A stretch of DNA of 64,000 nucleotides from Granulosicoccus sp045106195 (GCA_045106195.1 JBGCEH010000014.1:102008-166007); one strand, 5' to 3'; shown: positions 26,610 to 35,819, numbered from the stretch's first letter. A program made the numbers and translations. Notes: a model not told the origin generated them from the sequence alone.

Positions 26610-28153
26610 GCTTTTCGCTCATGCAGTCGTTACGTACGAAGGCACCACGCATTGTGCTTATCATGCAATCTGGCATGGCATACTGGTTCAAACTTGTTGA
26701 AGGTGAGGTGGTTGATAGCTTTAGCGAGCATATACCTGACAACTGTCACGACGGTATAGAGCATACAGTGCATTGCCCCTGGCTTATTAAAAAGGCAAGC
26801 TCCGAGGCGCTCATGGTTGAGCTCATACTGGACACCACGCTTGATGAGGTTGACAGGGTTGGTGTGGCGCAAGGCAGCAACGCGGTGGTAAACCGGTATA
26901 GAAAATTCATGACGCTGGCAAGGCTACGACGGGATTATCCTAAAGCCTATATCTACAGCTTGCCGGTACACGATCAGGGTAGTGTCGCCGCGCTCATGCA
27001 TCCTGCTATTCCAGAGCATTGGACTTCGTGGTTGCTTATGCTGCAGTCGGTCAATATCGTTTTTCATCGTGTAACAACCGGAAGTGAGTTAGCTGTCCAT
27101 TGGTCTCGGCACCTTCATGGTTATCATTTTCTGGTTATGGGCGTTGCCGACTATGAGAGACATCTGCTTGTGTGCGATGGGGCCGTGCTATTTCTGCGTA
27201 CCGTGGTCAAGGGTGTCGGCAATGAGGAATCCATGAATGGAGATGTCAGCACAGTCTTGCCGGTCATTGATCAGAGTCTTGAACACCTTCGTACTATCAT
27301 TGCGCACGATGTAGACGCCATAACCGTTCTAAAGCCTCGTTTTTCCATTACACCTGCCGGAGAGCAGCTGTCCGTCCTTTTGGCCATGTTGCGGGATTAT
27401 GGGAGTGAGTCTGACGCTCCCATGGGTCGGAGAAATGCTGAGTGCTCCTCAATCAGACGTTCTGCATTGCGTTGGCTTGATACGTTCAAGCCCTCAGTTA
27501 GCTATGTGGTTGCAACACACCGTGTGGTACTGGCCTATAGAGGGTCGATTGCAGTTGCTGTGATAGCCGCCATTGTGGCTTCAATTGCATTGTTCAATGG
27601 ACTTGAAAGCAAGCGGGTGATGCTGCAGAGCACTCTTAAGAAGGCGGCTGTCGGCAAAACGGAAGCAGATTTACATCTAGCCATGAAAGCTGCGTTTTCT
27701 CATCCTCGGTTTGCGGCAGATTCATTGTTCATTGCTGATGAGCTATCCGACTCAGTGCTGTTGGAACCACAAGACTTGCTTGAAGAAATTGCTACTGCGG
27801 TGACAGCCGTTGCTGGCATTCAGCTCGATCGACTTGTCTGGGCAGTCGCCGGACGTGACGAACTCTATGAGTCAGTTTCATACGCACTCGACGCGATTCC
27901 GGCGAGGCAAAGTGCTATCAGTGGCGAATATAGCGTAGTACTGCAGGTTGAGCTATCCGGAAGAGTATCTGCTCAGACACTGAACGAGCAGCAGACATTG
28001 CTGAAAGATTTTATGGATGAACTGAGACGTGTACGGGGAGCTGTTGATGCGCGTATCCTGGAATCTCCAGTGGACACTGCGCTGTCAAGTCATGTCGATG
28101 TGAATAGTGCCGGGCGGTATCGCGTGTCCCTTATTCTGGGCGAAATCCAGTGA
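26606..28153 (+). CDS. Fused PilM/PilN-like (GspL/MshI-like) assembly protein
   Basis: This 515-residue protein is not recognised by clear motifs, but its design and position fit the inner-membrane scaffold. Residues 1-305 are cytoplasmic and may be a degenerate actin-like fold as in PilM or GspL. One membrane helix lies at about 314-334. The periplasmic part holds a coiled stretch and an alpha-beta domain (LLEEIATAVTAVAGIQLDRL then YSVVLQVELSG) like that of PilN. ATG 26606 overlaps the platform stop (ATGA). PilO-like and PilP-like genes follow, in the order MshI-MshJ-MshK. The PilM/PilN assignment is inferred. Confidence 0.65.
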   Translation: MSFSLMQSLRTKAPRIVLIMQSGMAYWFKLVEGEVVDSFSEHIPDNCHDGIEHTVHCPWLIKKASSEALMVELILDTTLDEVDRVGVAQGSNAVVNRYRKFMTLARLRRDYPKAYIYSLPVHDQGSVAALMHPAIPEHWTSWLLMLQSVNIVFHRVTTGSELAVHWSRHLHGYHFLVMGVADYERHLLVCDGAVLFLRTVVKGVGNEESMNGDVSTVLPVIDQSLEHLRTIIAHDVDAITVLKPRFSITPAGEQLSVLLAMLRDYGSESDAPMGRRNAECSSIRRSALRWLDTFKPSVSYVVATHRVVLAYRGSIAVAVIAAIVASIALFNGLESKRVMLQSTLKKAAVGKTEADLHLAMKAAFSHPRFAADSLFIADELSDSVLLEPQDLLEEIATAVTAVAGIQLDRLVWAVAGRDELYESVSYALDAIPARQSAISGEYSVVLQVELSGRVSAQTLNEQQTLLKDFMDELRRVRGAVDARILESPVDTALSSHVDVNSAGRYRVSLILGEIQ

Positions 28154-28713
28154 CTCGACCTGTAGTGATGAGTCTGTTGTCTGTGTCGATCGTGCTTTTC
28201 TCCTGGCTGTATTATTCCAGTGTTGAAGCGCAGAAAATTCTTTTGGCAGGGCAAGTGCGTCAATCCATGGTGCAGCGTCAACATGCTGAACAACGCCTGA
28301 CACGACTCCACGATGGTGTTGCAAGGCCGCTGTTGGGTGTGTTGGGTGAAGATATCTCTTCGGTGCAGATCCGTATTGCTGAATACCTTAAAAGAACCAG
28401 CGCAGATACTCCGGATAATCAGCTTATTTACGAGCAATCCTTGCTTGCTCATCGCCTGTCAACCGACACGCTGGAGAGCGTAACAGAACCCTTCACAACG
28501 TCCGTTCACATTCTTCGGCTCGACATACAGCTGCAGCTGGCACATGCAAAAGCATTCCTGGAGCTGATGCAAGCGCTTAAGACCGAAGTGGGTGGTTGGC
28601 CTCTGGAGGTACGTGCATGTGATCTGCAGAAACTGCCGGTCAAGCGACTCGACGTGCAATGTGTCATGGATATCTATCACTGGGCGCAAAGCCCTGATAA
28701 GTCAGGTAAGTAG
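28150..28713 (+). CDS. PilO/GspM/MshJ-like membrane protein
   Basis: This 187-residue protein has one N-terminal membrane helix at about residues 5-24, a coiled region, and a periplasmic domain of about 90 residues with a SVHILRLDIQLQ strand and a helix, the ferredoxin-like pattern of PilO and GspM. It probably pairs with the preceding PilN-like protein. The start is GTG 28150, overlapping the previous TGA as GTGA. Sequence identity to known families is too low for a firm name. Confidence 0.6.
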   Translation: MTRPVVMSLLSVSIVLFSWLYYSSVEAQKILLAGQVRQSMVQRQHAEQRLTRLHDGVARPLLGVLGEDISSVQIRIAEYLKRTSADTPDNQLIYEQSLLAHRLSTDTLESVTEPFTTSVHILRLDIQLQLAHAKAFLELMQALKTEVGGWPLEVRACDLQKLPVKRLDVQCVMDIYHWAQSPDKSGK

Positions 28714-28729
28714 GAATAAGGAACTTCTA

Positions 28730-29260
28730 GTGAACATGATCATTTTATTTACGGTTTTATTGTTATCGTCCGGTTTGGCTTTGGCCGTTGATGTCGAGGA
28801 TGAGAGCTTGAGCATCGAGCAATCGTCAGAACATCTGCAACCGTTGAAAGGTAAGCGTCTGTTCTTTGAGGAGCAGGAGCGAGATTTTTCGCAAGTGGTG
28901 TCTGGAGACGCTTCAAATTCTGTGTCTGCGCAATGGCGAGCTGATGCAATGGGTCAAGCCGTGAAGCGGGGTTATCGCTCTGATGTTCCGGTGCAGGAAG
29001 TTGTGCGTGATAAGGGATCCTTCATGATTCGATACGATGCGCGTGTCCAGAGTGAGGAAACGATACGAATCATTGTTAATGGGGTGCCCTGTGAACGTAT
29101 GGACCGTACGATATCGTCTGTGCGGAAGGATCGGAGAGTTAGCTGTTCATCATTGCACGAGTCTGCTCTGCAGTTGCGGTTACTTGACGATGGAAGACGT
29201 GTTCGTGTCCTGCGTGAATCGGTTGAACTGGGTGTATTGATTCCCGGGCAGGCGTTATGA
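28730..29260 (+). CDS. Periplasmic PilP/MshK-like protein
   Basis: This 176-residue protein has a signal peptide (MIILFTVLLLSSGLALA). A disordered acidic stretch follows, then a small beta-rich domain with a pair of cysteines in VPCERM and VSCSSL. Its place after PilN- and PilO-like genes matches PilP or MshK, which link the inner-membrane scaffold to the secretin. I chose GTG 28730 because AAGGA lies 7 bases before it. The family match itself is weak and is inferred from context. Confidence 0.55.
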   Translation: MNMIILFTVLLLSSGLALAVDVEDESLSIEQSSEHLQPLKGKRLFFEEQERDFSQVVSGDASNSVSAQWRADAMGQAVKRGYRSDVPVQEVVRDKGSFMIRYDARVQSEETIRIIVNGVPCERMDRTISSVRKDRRVSCSSLHESALQLRLLDDGRRVRVLRESVELGVLIPGQAL

Positions 29261-30294
29261 CAAGCCGCTCGGAGCATGGCTACGTCCTGCTAACGATGCT
29301 TGTTTTATTATTGAGTGTCGGCGGTGGATGGATGAGTCATTCCCGGCTAACTTATGTGAATAGTGAAGCATCACACACGATCTCTGTGAATGATCAGCAC
29401 AGCCTTGTGCAGGCCCGGCAGTCGTTGATAAGTTATGCAGCGTTGTATCCCTATTTGTATGGACCGACTGGTGCCGGCCCGGCACATCTGCCCTGCCCGG
29501 ACACGGATGGGTATCGAGAACGCGGTAGTCGAGCGCAATCAGGACAGAACCAGAGTCGAGACGGGTCTGATCCACCGTGTGCGTCTCAGAGTGGGTCGGA
29601 TGGATTGCTACCCCGGCATACAGTGTTGCCGGGACACCGCTACCTTTTTCACTCGCAACCCTGGCAGCGATTCGAATATCGTGTTGCCGGACATATGATT
29701 AACAATCCGCTTAATCGAGTGGTCAATCTTCAAGGTCTCGTCGCGGACGCTCAAGAGCCCGTGGCAACAATTAGTTTGCCCTTGTCCGATGATGCAGACA
29801 CAGCAGCTCATGTCACGATCAGGGGTAGGGCATTGGTCAATGCCACGGTTGCCTCAGTGGCCGCATGGGTCATTCAGCGAACAGTACAGACTGGGCAAGC
29901 CCTGTGTTCGACAGCTACAGATGATGCCAGTGGATTGCTGGCAACAACGGGAAATGGCTCTGTTGAAACGTGTTCTTCACCGGTCAGTTATACAGAGAAT
30001 CCATCATGTCAATATGACGAGGCTCTAGCCATTGTTCTTGACAGGCCTTTTGTATTCAGTGGAGAGTGCCTGCTGGGTAGTCTTGAATCCAATACAATAG
30101 AACGAGTATCAGCGCTCCGTCATTGGTACATACGTAACGGTTGGTATCGATCGCTACAGCTTTCGTATCATGAAGGATGCAGTGCCGATCAGCTGGCAAG
30201 ATCATCGTGTGTATTGTTCGCATCACCTGAGTTGCACAAGGCGACCATCCTGCCCGGCATGCGCATTGAGCTTTACTGGGCGGTCTCTGAATGA
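29257..30294 (+). CDS. Large pilin-like protein lacking Glu5 (GspK/PilX-like role)
   Basis: This 345-residue protein has a prepilin-like leader: MTSRSEHG is followed by YVLLTMLVLLLSVGGGW, which would be cut after Gly8. The residue at position 5 of the mature form is Thr and not Glu, as in tip pseudopilins such as GspK. The globular part has the LPCPDTDG motif near residue 78 and more than eight cysteines, so disulfides are likely. It is homologous in layout to the next gene. ATG 29257 overlaps the previous stop by 4 bp. Its function as a tip or minor subunit is inferred. Confidence 0.7.
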   Translation: MTSRSEHGYVLLTMLVLLLSVGGGWMSHSRLTYVNSEASHTISVNDQHSLVQARQSLISYAALYPYLYGPTGAGPAHLPCPDTDGYRERGSRAQSGQNQSRDGSDPPCASQSGSDGLLPRHTVLPGHRYLFHSQPWQRFEYRVAGHMINNPLNRVVNLQGLVADAQEPVATISLPLSDDADTAAHVTIRGRALVNATVASVAAWVIQRTVQTGQALCSTATDDASGLLATTGNGSVETCSSPVSYTENPSCQYDEALAIVLDRPFVFSGECLLGSLESNTIERVSALRHWYIRNGWYRSLQLSYHEGCSADQLARSSCVLFASPELHKATILPGMRIELYWAVSE

Positions 30295-31037
30295 AACGTC
30301 GTGATGAACACGGTTTCACGCTGGTAGAAATGGCTTTTGTTCTGTTGATTATCGGACTGTTGACCAAAACCGCCATAGCACCGCTTAGGGCAATCCAGGA
30401 ACATGGCAAGCGGGATCAGGCAGAGCTGAATCTGCAACACGTGCGCGAGACGATATTTGCCCATCTAGTGGCCTATGGTTCATTGCCATGCCCGTTGTCC
30501 AGGGACAATGCCTCAGGCACACAGGCTGTTGGTGTTTCGCGCAACACCAATGCATTGGACGACAGTATTTGCAAGGTGTCATCTGGATGGGTACCCGCTT
30601 ACGCATTGGGACTATCCGGTAGCATCAGTAGCGAAGGTGCCTTGCTCGATCCCTGGGGGCGTGAGTTCCATTATGTGGTTAGCCTGAGCAATCATGTCGA
30701 AAAAGGCAGCCCGATACTGCCGGACTGGACGACACCCGGAGAGGCTGCGAATGTCGGGATCAAAGATCTGACATCCGATATCACGTTATGTAATGCCGTG
30801 CCTCGCAACAATTGCACAGCTCGCTCAGTGCGTACTAACCAGATTGCTTTCGTGGTAATGAGTGCGGGGCAAGACAGTAGCAGCAAGGGTTTGCAGGCTG
30901 AAAATCAGGACAACGACAACTACTTTGTCGTTACTGATGAATCAATCCAGAACGGTGCAGAATACGATGACATGCTGGTGTGGGGATCAGCAGCCGATGT
31001 CATGTACTGGATGCTGCGTATGGGCTGGTTGCCATAA
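30291..31037 (+). CDS. Type IV pilin-like protein with canonical leader
   Basis: This 248-residue protein starts with MKRRDEHG followed by FTLVEMAFVLLIIGLL, a textbook prepilin peptidase and N-methylation site with Glu at mature position 5. The mature N-terminal helix leads to a globular domain with a YGSLPCPLSRDN motif, the same LPCP motif as in the previous gene, and further cysteines (SICKV, TLCNAVP, NNCTA). It is larger than common major pilins, which have 130-180 residues. It ends the operon, and its ATG overlaps the previous stop (ATGA). Confidence 0.85.
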   Translation: MKRRDEHGFTLVEMAFVLLIIGLLTKTAIAPLRAIQEHGKRDQAELNLQHVRETIFAHLVAYGSLPCPLSRDNASGTQAVGVSRNTNALDDSICKVSSGWVPAYALGLSGSISSEGALLDPWGREFHYVVSLSNHVEKGSPILPDWTTPGEAANVGIKDLTSDITLCNAVPRNNCTARSVRTNQIAFVVMSAGQDSSSKGLQAENQDNDNYFVVTDESIQNGAEYDDMLVWGSAADVMYWMLRMGWLP

Positions 31038-31041
31038 GTGG

Positions 31042-31082
31042 GTCACGTGTGCAGAACCTGATTACGTTCCAGCACACGTGAC
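31042..31082. terminator. Candidate hairpin terminator between convergent genes
   Basis: GTCACGTGTGC (31042-31052) and GCACACGTGAC (31072-31082) are perfect inverted 11-base arms around 19 bases. There is no T run, so classical Rho-independent action is uncertain. It shares GTTCCAGCACAC and CGTGTGC with the hairpin at 59002-59034. Confidence 0.5.
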
Positions 31083-31115
31083 AACAAAACCCATGACGAC
31101 GATCCATGGTGTTCT

Positions 31116-32624
31116 TTAGTCTGCCAGTGAGCCGCCCCTGAAAGACATTCCCTGACGATCGTCAATATCGACTTTCGTCACGGCTCGTTGGCGCAATGTG
31201 TCTGTAGCAAGCATAGGTGCAACGGCACAAGTTCCATTTTCAATAAAATCGATACCGGCTCTGAGGAAACCCTCGAACTCTCCGTCATTCAGACCGAAAT
31301 TCTGAGTGCGATCATCTACGGCAAAGCAGGTCGCTGGTATTCCGCCAAACACACTGACGTTGTTGGCATTGAAGCCTTCGGCCTCAATGACAGCTAGCCG
31401 CTCACCACATCGATCGTAGGCATACTGGATGTAGGGTTTGCCGGTTGTTCTTGTCCCTATCGTCACAACTTCCATATGCGGTTGCAAGCCTGCAATGACG
31501 ATTTCCGAGGCAGAGGCACTGTTTCCCGTTGTCAGAACAATCAATCTTGACAGACCTAGGTCGCCAACATCGGATTGCAGTGTCAGGGTGAAATTTTCTT
31601 CTGTGTATTTGTCGTTGAACCGGTAATTGTAGATTGTCTCGCCTGCGTTGGAATCGCCTGCGATCAAGCTGGCCAGCTCTCTGGCAATAGACACTCTTCC
31701 TCCACCGTTGTAGCGCAGGTCGAGTACAAGTTCTGAAATGCTCTGTTCGCGAAATTGGGTGAATACACCATTCAGCTCGAATGAGGATGGGTTCAGGAAT
31801 TGATTAAACGCCAGGTAGCCGACATTTCCAGGCAGTGCCCCACCGGAGTAAATCGCAGCCGACAGTACAGTGTTAATGCGGAATTCGGTTGCGGTAATGT
31901 CCACTTCCACAATCTCTCCGGTGTCACGTTTCTGGAAGCGCCAGGAGGCGGTTGCGGGTTCCTCGGGGGTGCCGATAAGACGTTCGAAAAATGTGTCTCT
32001 GAGCACCGGGTCCGCCCAGTCAAGACCGTCAGCTGTCAGGATGATATCGCCACGCTCGATGCCAGCCAATCCAAACGGGCTTTCGCTTATCGTTAGAAGG
32101 ATTCTCGGCATGCCCTCATTGTCGGGGCCCCAGCGGAAACCGAGGCCAAACTCGCGACCTTCATCGAATGCCAGTGATGACACCTCGGCGTCATCCACCC
32201 GGCTGAAGTCATCACGTTCCTGAAATCTGACGTTCCGAACCACATCATCTGCGGAGTCAAACGATTGCGGGTCTACCACCGGTACCTGATCATAGAAGAG
32301 GTAGAAATCCTGCATCGACTCATAAGCCCATTGCTTTTGGGTGGCTGCGTTGCATTGCGTGGGGTCGGATGTATCGCCGACCAGATCAGTGCCTTCGTCA
32401 TTGTCGGGCACTCCTGGGTCAGTCACTGTGGGATCAGGTGTACCGCCGTTCCCGGTTTGAATCGGGTCTGTTGGATTACCGGGCTCGCCACTGTCAGGGG
32501 CAGCGCCCGTACCGGAGCTGCCTCCGCAGGCACTGAGCACCACGATACAAAATGCAGCTGCCAGTTGCTGATAGGTTCTTGCGGAACCCCATGGACGCTG
32601 GATACTCGTCATAAGCTTAGTCAT
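31116..32624 (-). CDS. S41 family C-terminal processing peptidase-like lipoprotein
   Basis: This 502-residue lipoprotein has the lipobox LSAC near residue 33, a Gly/Pro/Thr/Asp-rich linker, a PDZ-like segment (GIERGDIILTADGLDW) and a tail-specific protease domain. In that domain LVLDLRYNGGG and TTGNSASASEIVIAGL are typical S41 motifs, the latter with the catalytic serine. It probably cleaves unfolded or C-terminally tagged proteins in the periplasm. A long insertion after the linker and a cysteine-rich C-terminus are distinctive. It is convergent with the filament operon. Confidence 0.82.
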   Translation of the reverse strand: MTKLMTSIQRPWGSARTYQQLAAAFCIVVLSACGGSSGTGAAPDSGEPGNPTDPIQTGNGGTPDPTVTDPGVPDNDEGTDLVGDTSDPTQCNAATQKQWAYESMQDFYLFYDQVPVVDPQSFDSADDVVRNVRFQERDDFSRVDDAEVSSLAFDEGREFGLGFRWGPDNEGMPRILLTISESPFGLAGIERGDIILTADGLDWADPVLRDTFFERLIGTPEEPATASWRFQKRDTGEIVEVDITATEFRINTVLSAAIYSGGALPGNVGYLAFNQFLNPSSFELNGVFTQFREQSISELVLDLRYNGGGRVSIARELASLIAGDSNAGETIYNYRFNDKYTEENFTLTLQSDVGDLGLSRLIVLTTGNSASASEIVIAGLQPHMEVVTIGTRTTGKPYIQYAYDRCGERLAVIEAEGFNANNVSVFGGIPATCFAVDDRTQNFGLNDGEFEGFLRAGIDFIENGTCAVAPMLATDTLRQRAVTKVDIDDRQGMSFRGGSLAD

Positions 32625-32755
32625 AGGTCTTCACTCCGTTGAAACAGGTATTGATTACTTGATGTAAGTGGGAGACATTAACCCGATAGAATTGCGTGGT
32701 TCGCTTTATCATAAAGGTTTGCCACTCTGTTACGCTTCGCTGTCTTTCCTGGTAT

Positions 32756-33532
32756 TCATTGGCGAAGCGCATCTGCGAACAGTCGATAGAAATTGTTGGT
32801 AGTCGCCTCGGCCAGTTCTTCCAGCGAAATGCCTCTGAGTTGCGCAATAAATTCTGCGGTGTGTCGAACATAAGCGGGTTCGTTCATCTTGCCACGGTGC
32901 GGCATCGGCGCCAGATAAGGCGCGTCGGTTTCTACCAGCAGCTTATCCAGCGGTACTTTTAAAGCGGCGTCCTGCACATCTTTTGCGTTCTTGAAAGTTA
33001 CGATGCCCGAGAACGAGACATAAAAACCGATGTCCAGGGCTTGCTTTGCAATATCCCAGTTCTCGGCAAAGCAATGCATTACGCCACCGGCATCGCAAGC
33101 CTGCCTGTCCCGAAGAGTATTCATCGTGTCTGCTGCCGCCGCTCGTGTGTGAATGATCAAGGGCTTGTTGCACGCTTTTGCAACCTCTATATGACGATAA
33201 AATCGTTCGTGTTGCCAGGTAGGATTACCGTCAGTGCGAAAATAGTCCAGCCCGGTTTCGCCGATGCCGACCACCAGAGGGTCTTTTGCAGCCTCCAGAA
33301 GCTCCTCAGTACTGGGTTCGTAGCCGCCCTCGGTTGTCGGGTGAATCCCCACCGAGGCGCTGATCGACGCGTGAGCGCGCGCCAAAGCCATGACGTCCTC
33401 GCGATTTTCCCAGCTGGTTGCAATGCACAGCATATGGCTTATCTGGTTATCCGCCGCGTTCTGTAGAATATCCGGAATCCGATCGGCAAAATCCGGGAAA
33501 TTGATGTGGCAATGCGAATCTACAAGTTGCAT
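32756..33532 (-). CDS. TatD family metal-dependent hydrolase/DNase
   Basis: This 258-residue enzyme has the TIM-barrel metallohydrolase motifs of TatD: DSHCHINF at the start, GETGLDYF, PLIIHTRAAAAD, MHCFAENWD and LLVETDAPYLAP near the end. TatD-type proteins hydrolyse DNA or related substrates with two metal ions; many have roles in DNA clean-up. It is divergent from proA. Confidence 0.9.
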   Translation of the reverse strand: MQLVDSHCHINFPDFADRIPDILQNAADNQISHMLCIATSWENREDVMALARAHASISASVGIHPTTEGGYEPSTEELLEAAKDPLVVGIGETGLDYFRTDGNPTWQHERFYRHIEVAKACNKPLIIHTRAAAADTMNTLRDRQACDAGGVMHCFAENWDIAKQALDIGFYVSFSGIVTFKNAKDVQDAALKVPLDKLLVETDAPYLAPMPHRGKMNEPAYVRHTAEFIAQLRGISLEELAEATTNNFYRLFADALRQ

Positions 33533-33692
33533 AAAGGATGTTAATCGGTTCGTAGCAGGGTGAGCGCAAAGTTTACGTAAGCCTGTATCTATTGAACAGG
33601 CTCAGTTCAGTGAAGGTTGTCGAGTCGTGATATTCCGGTTTTAAAGGTGTAACAGTACTTGCAGGAATTCCTGTGGGATCAGAGGAGTCCAG

Positions 33693-35006
33693 ATGGATGC
33701 ACAAATGATAGAAAGTACCGCTGTGGAAAACGGTAGCGACGTTGCAAGGCAGGACGTTGTAGCTTATGTGAACAGCCTTGGCAGAGCTGCCAGATTGGCG
33801 TCAGGTCAATTATCGGTTGCCAGCTCGACGCAGAAGAATGCGGCTCTTATTGCCATGGCTGATGCAATAGAGGCTGCTGAATCCGAGTTGCTCACCGCCA
33901 ATGCAAAGGATCTTGAAACCGCGACGGTAAAGGGAATTGACGCCGCCTTGCTTGATCGTCTTGAATTAACGGCACATCGGATTGCCTCAATGGCTGATGG
34001 ACTCCGTAGTGTGGCGGCGCAATCCGATCCGGTCGGCGCGTTATCAGAGACATCGCGCAGGCCGTCAGGGCTGGAAATCGCTCGAATGCGTGTGCCTCTG
34101 GGCGTCATAGGCGTCATCTACGAATCAAGACCCAATGTCACCGCAGATGCGGCGGGTTTGTGCATAAAATCCGGCAATGTCGTCATCTTGCGTGGCGGAT
34201 CAGAGGCCGCGCGATCCAATCAGGTTATTGCCCGTTGTATACGGGATGGACTGGTTGCAGCTCAGTTGCCTGAATCGGCAGTACAGCTCATACAAACGAC
34301 TGACCGAGCGGCAGTGGGTGCACTACTGGAACTCGATGAGTACGTGGACGTTATTATTCCCCGTGGTGGCAAGGGCCTTGTGCAACGAGTGAGTGATCAG
34401 GCCCGTGTGCCGGTTATCAAACATCTGGACGGTATTTGCCATGTCTTTATCGACGAAGGTGCCGACAGGACACGAGCGATAGATGTCGCTATTAATGCCA
34501 AGACCTACCGTTACGGTATTTGCGGCTCCATGGAAACACTGCTGCTGCATGAAAATGAAGCGCCATTGATGCTGCCCGGGCTTGTAGAGGCGTTTACCAG
34601 TAAAGGCGTGGAGCTGCGCGGTTGCGAGGCCTGTCTGCAGATATCACCGGATATGAAAGCGGCAACCCCCGTGGACTGGGATACCGAGTATCTTGGGCCT
34701 GTCCTGTCTGTCCGCATCGTGGCGGACATAGACGCTGCGATGGAGCACATCGCTCAACATGGTTCGTCCCACACGGATGCTATCGTGACCGAGAATATGG
34801 CACGCGCTCGACGTTTTGTCCGTCAGGTTGATTCCAGCTCGGTCATGGTTAATGCTGCCACCTGTTTCGCTGATGGCGCTGAATATGGTCTGGGTGCTGA
34901 GATCGGTATCAGCACGAACAGGATGCACGTTCGCGGACCCGTGGGTGCACTGGGTCTGACGTGCGAAAAATATGTCGTGACAGGTGACTATACAACGCGT
35001 GGGTGA
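33693..35006 (+). CDS. proA: Glutamate-5-semialdehyde dehydrogenase
   Basis: This 437-residue cytoplasmic enzyme reduces glutamate 5-phosphate to glutamate-5-semialdehyde with NADPH in proline synthesis. The aldehyde dehydrogenase fold is clear: VPLGVIGVIYESRPNVTADAAGLCIKSGN, VILRGGSEA, IIPRGGKGLVQRV, and the catalytic Cys277 in YGICGSMETLLLH. The tail RMHVRGPVGALGLTCEKYV is diagnostic. A ribosome site AGAGGAG at 33681-33687 sets the start at ATG 33693. proB is not nearby; nadD overlaps the end. Confidence 0.95.
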   Translation: MDAQMIESTAVENGSDVARQDVVAYVNSLGRAARLASGQLSVASSTQKNAALIAMADAIEAAESELLTANAKDLETATVKGIDAALLDRLELTAHRIASMADGLRSVAAQSDPVGALSETSRRPSGLEIARMRVPLGVIGVIYESRPNVTADAAGLCIKSGNVVILRGGSEAARSNQVIARCIRDGLVAAQLPESAVQLIQTTDRAAVGALLELDEYVDVIIPRGGKGLVQRVSDQARVPVIKHLDGICHVFIDEGADRTRAIDVAINAKTYRYGICGSMETLLLHENEAPLMLPGLVEAFTSKGVELRGCEACLQISPDMKAATPVDWDTEYLGPVLSVRIVADIDAAMEHIAQHGSSHTDAIVTENMARARRFVRQVDSSSVMVNAATCFADGAEYGLGAEIGISTNRMHVRGPVGALGLTCEKYVVTGDYTTRG

Positions 35007-35661
35007 TGAGAAAGCCAGACCGGCGCGCATCGGTTTGTTCGGTGGCACCTTTGATCCCGTGCACTTTGGCCACCTTCGCCCGGCTGTCGAGCTCGCTGAG
35101 GCCTACGCCCTGAACACGCTGTTTTTGTTACCCAATCACCGGCCGGTGCATCGTGATCCTGCCAGTGCAAGCACCCGGCATCGCATCGCCATGCTCGAGC
35201 TGGCCATCGAGGGCGCGGAGCAATTGGCAATAGATTCGCGTGAGGCCCTGCACGAAAAACCCAGCTTCACGTTCGACACATTAACTGCTATCAACGCCGA
35301 GCAACCCGAGGCGACACTGGTATTTTTTATGGGTCTGGATGCGTTTGCAAAATACGACACCTGGTACCAGTGGGAAGAGATCCTAGAGCTGGCGAATCTG
35401 GTCGTTGTGAATCGCCCCGACGCCCATCATTCACCATTTTCCGCCAATTTGCTTGCAAGGCAGCAGCAAAGCCTTGGACGCTCGATACGTAACGGTCAAT
35501 GTGGCGTCATCGAAGAATGCGATGTAACGCAACTGGCTATCTCCGCCACTGAGATTAGGCGTCGTATAGCCAAAGAGCTTACCGTGCGTTTTTTGCTCCC
35601 GGACGCCGTATCAGAGTATATTGGTAGCGAGTCGTTGTACTGTCCGTCGTCCACGTCCTGA
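34984..35661 (+). CDS. nadD: Nicotinate-nucleotide adenylyltransferase
   Basis: This 225-residue enzyme joins nicotinate mononucleotide to ATP to form deamido-NAD in NAD synthesis. The nucleotidyltransferase motif GLFGGTFDPVHFGHL and the SATEIRRRIA motif near the end are typical. The GTG start at 34984 overlaps proA by 23 bases; a second GTG at 34999 would also fit. The order proA-nadD-rsfS-rlmH matches other gammaproteobacteria. Confidence 0.93.
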   Translation: MTIQRVGDEKARPARIGLFGGTFDPVHFGHLRPAVELAEAYALNTLFLLPNHRPVHRDPASASTRHRIAMLELAIEGAEQLAIDSREALHEKPSFTFDTLTAINAEQPEATLVFFMGLDAFAKYDTWYQWEEILELANLVVVNRPDAHHSPFSANLLARQQQSLGRSIRNGQCGVIEECDVTQLAISATEIRRRIAKELTVRFLLPDAVSEYIGSESLYCPSSTS

Positions 35662-35819
35662 CGGCGCCGGTTCCAAATGCGACGTGTATCGATTGTTGCC
35701 GCATCGGATGCTTGCCATGCAAGTTTGCCGGATCGGAACATCAATCGTTTATTGTCCAGACCTTTTCAAGGCCCGCCTGTTTATCGCGGCTTGGCCAGGA
35801 GTCAGAATTCGCATTGGGT

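Noticed and set aside
33580..33602. Inverted repeat AGCCTGT/ACAGGCT between tatD and proA
   Set aside because: A 7-bp stem with a 9-base loop between divergent genes has no T run and no known partner, so no function is claimed.
33662..33673. 12-base palindrome CAGGAATTCCTG before proA
   Set aside because: Palindromes of this length are expected about 16 times in the window by chance, and no regulator is implied.
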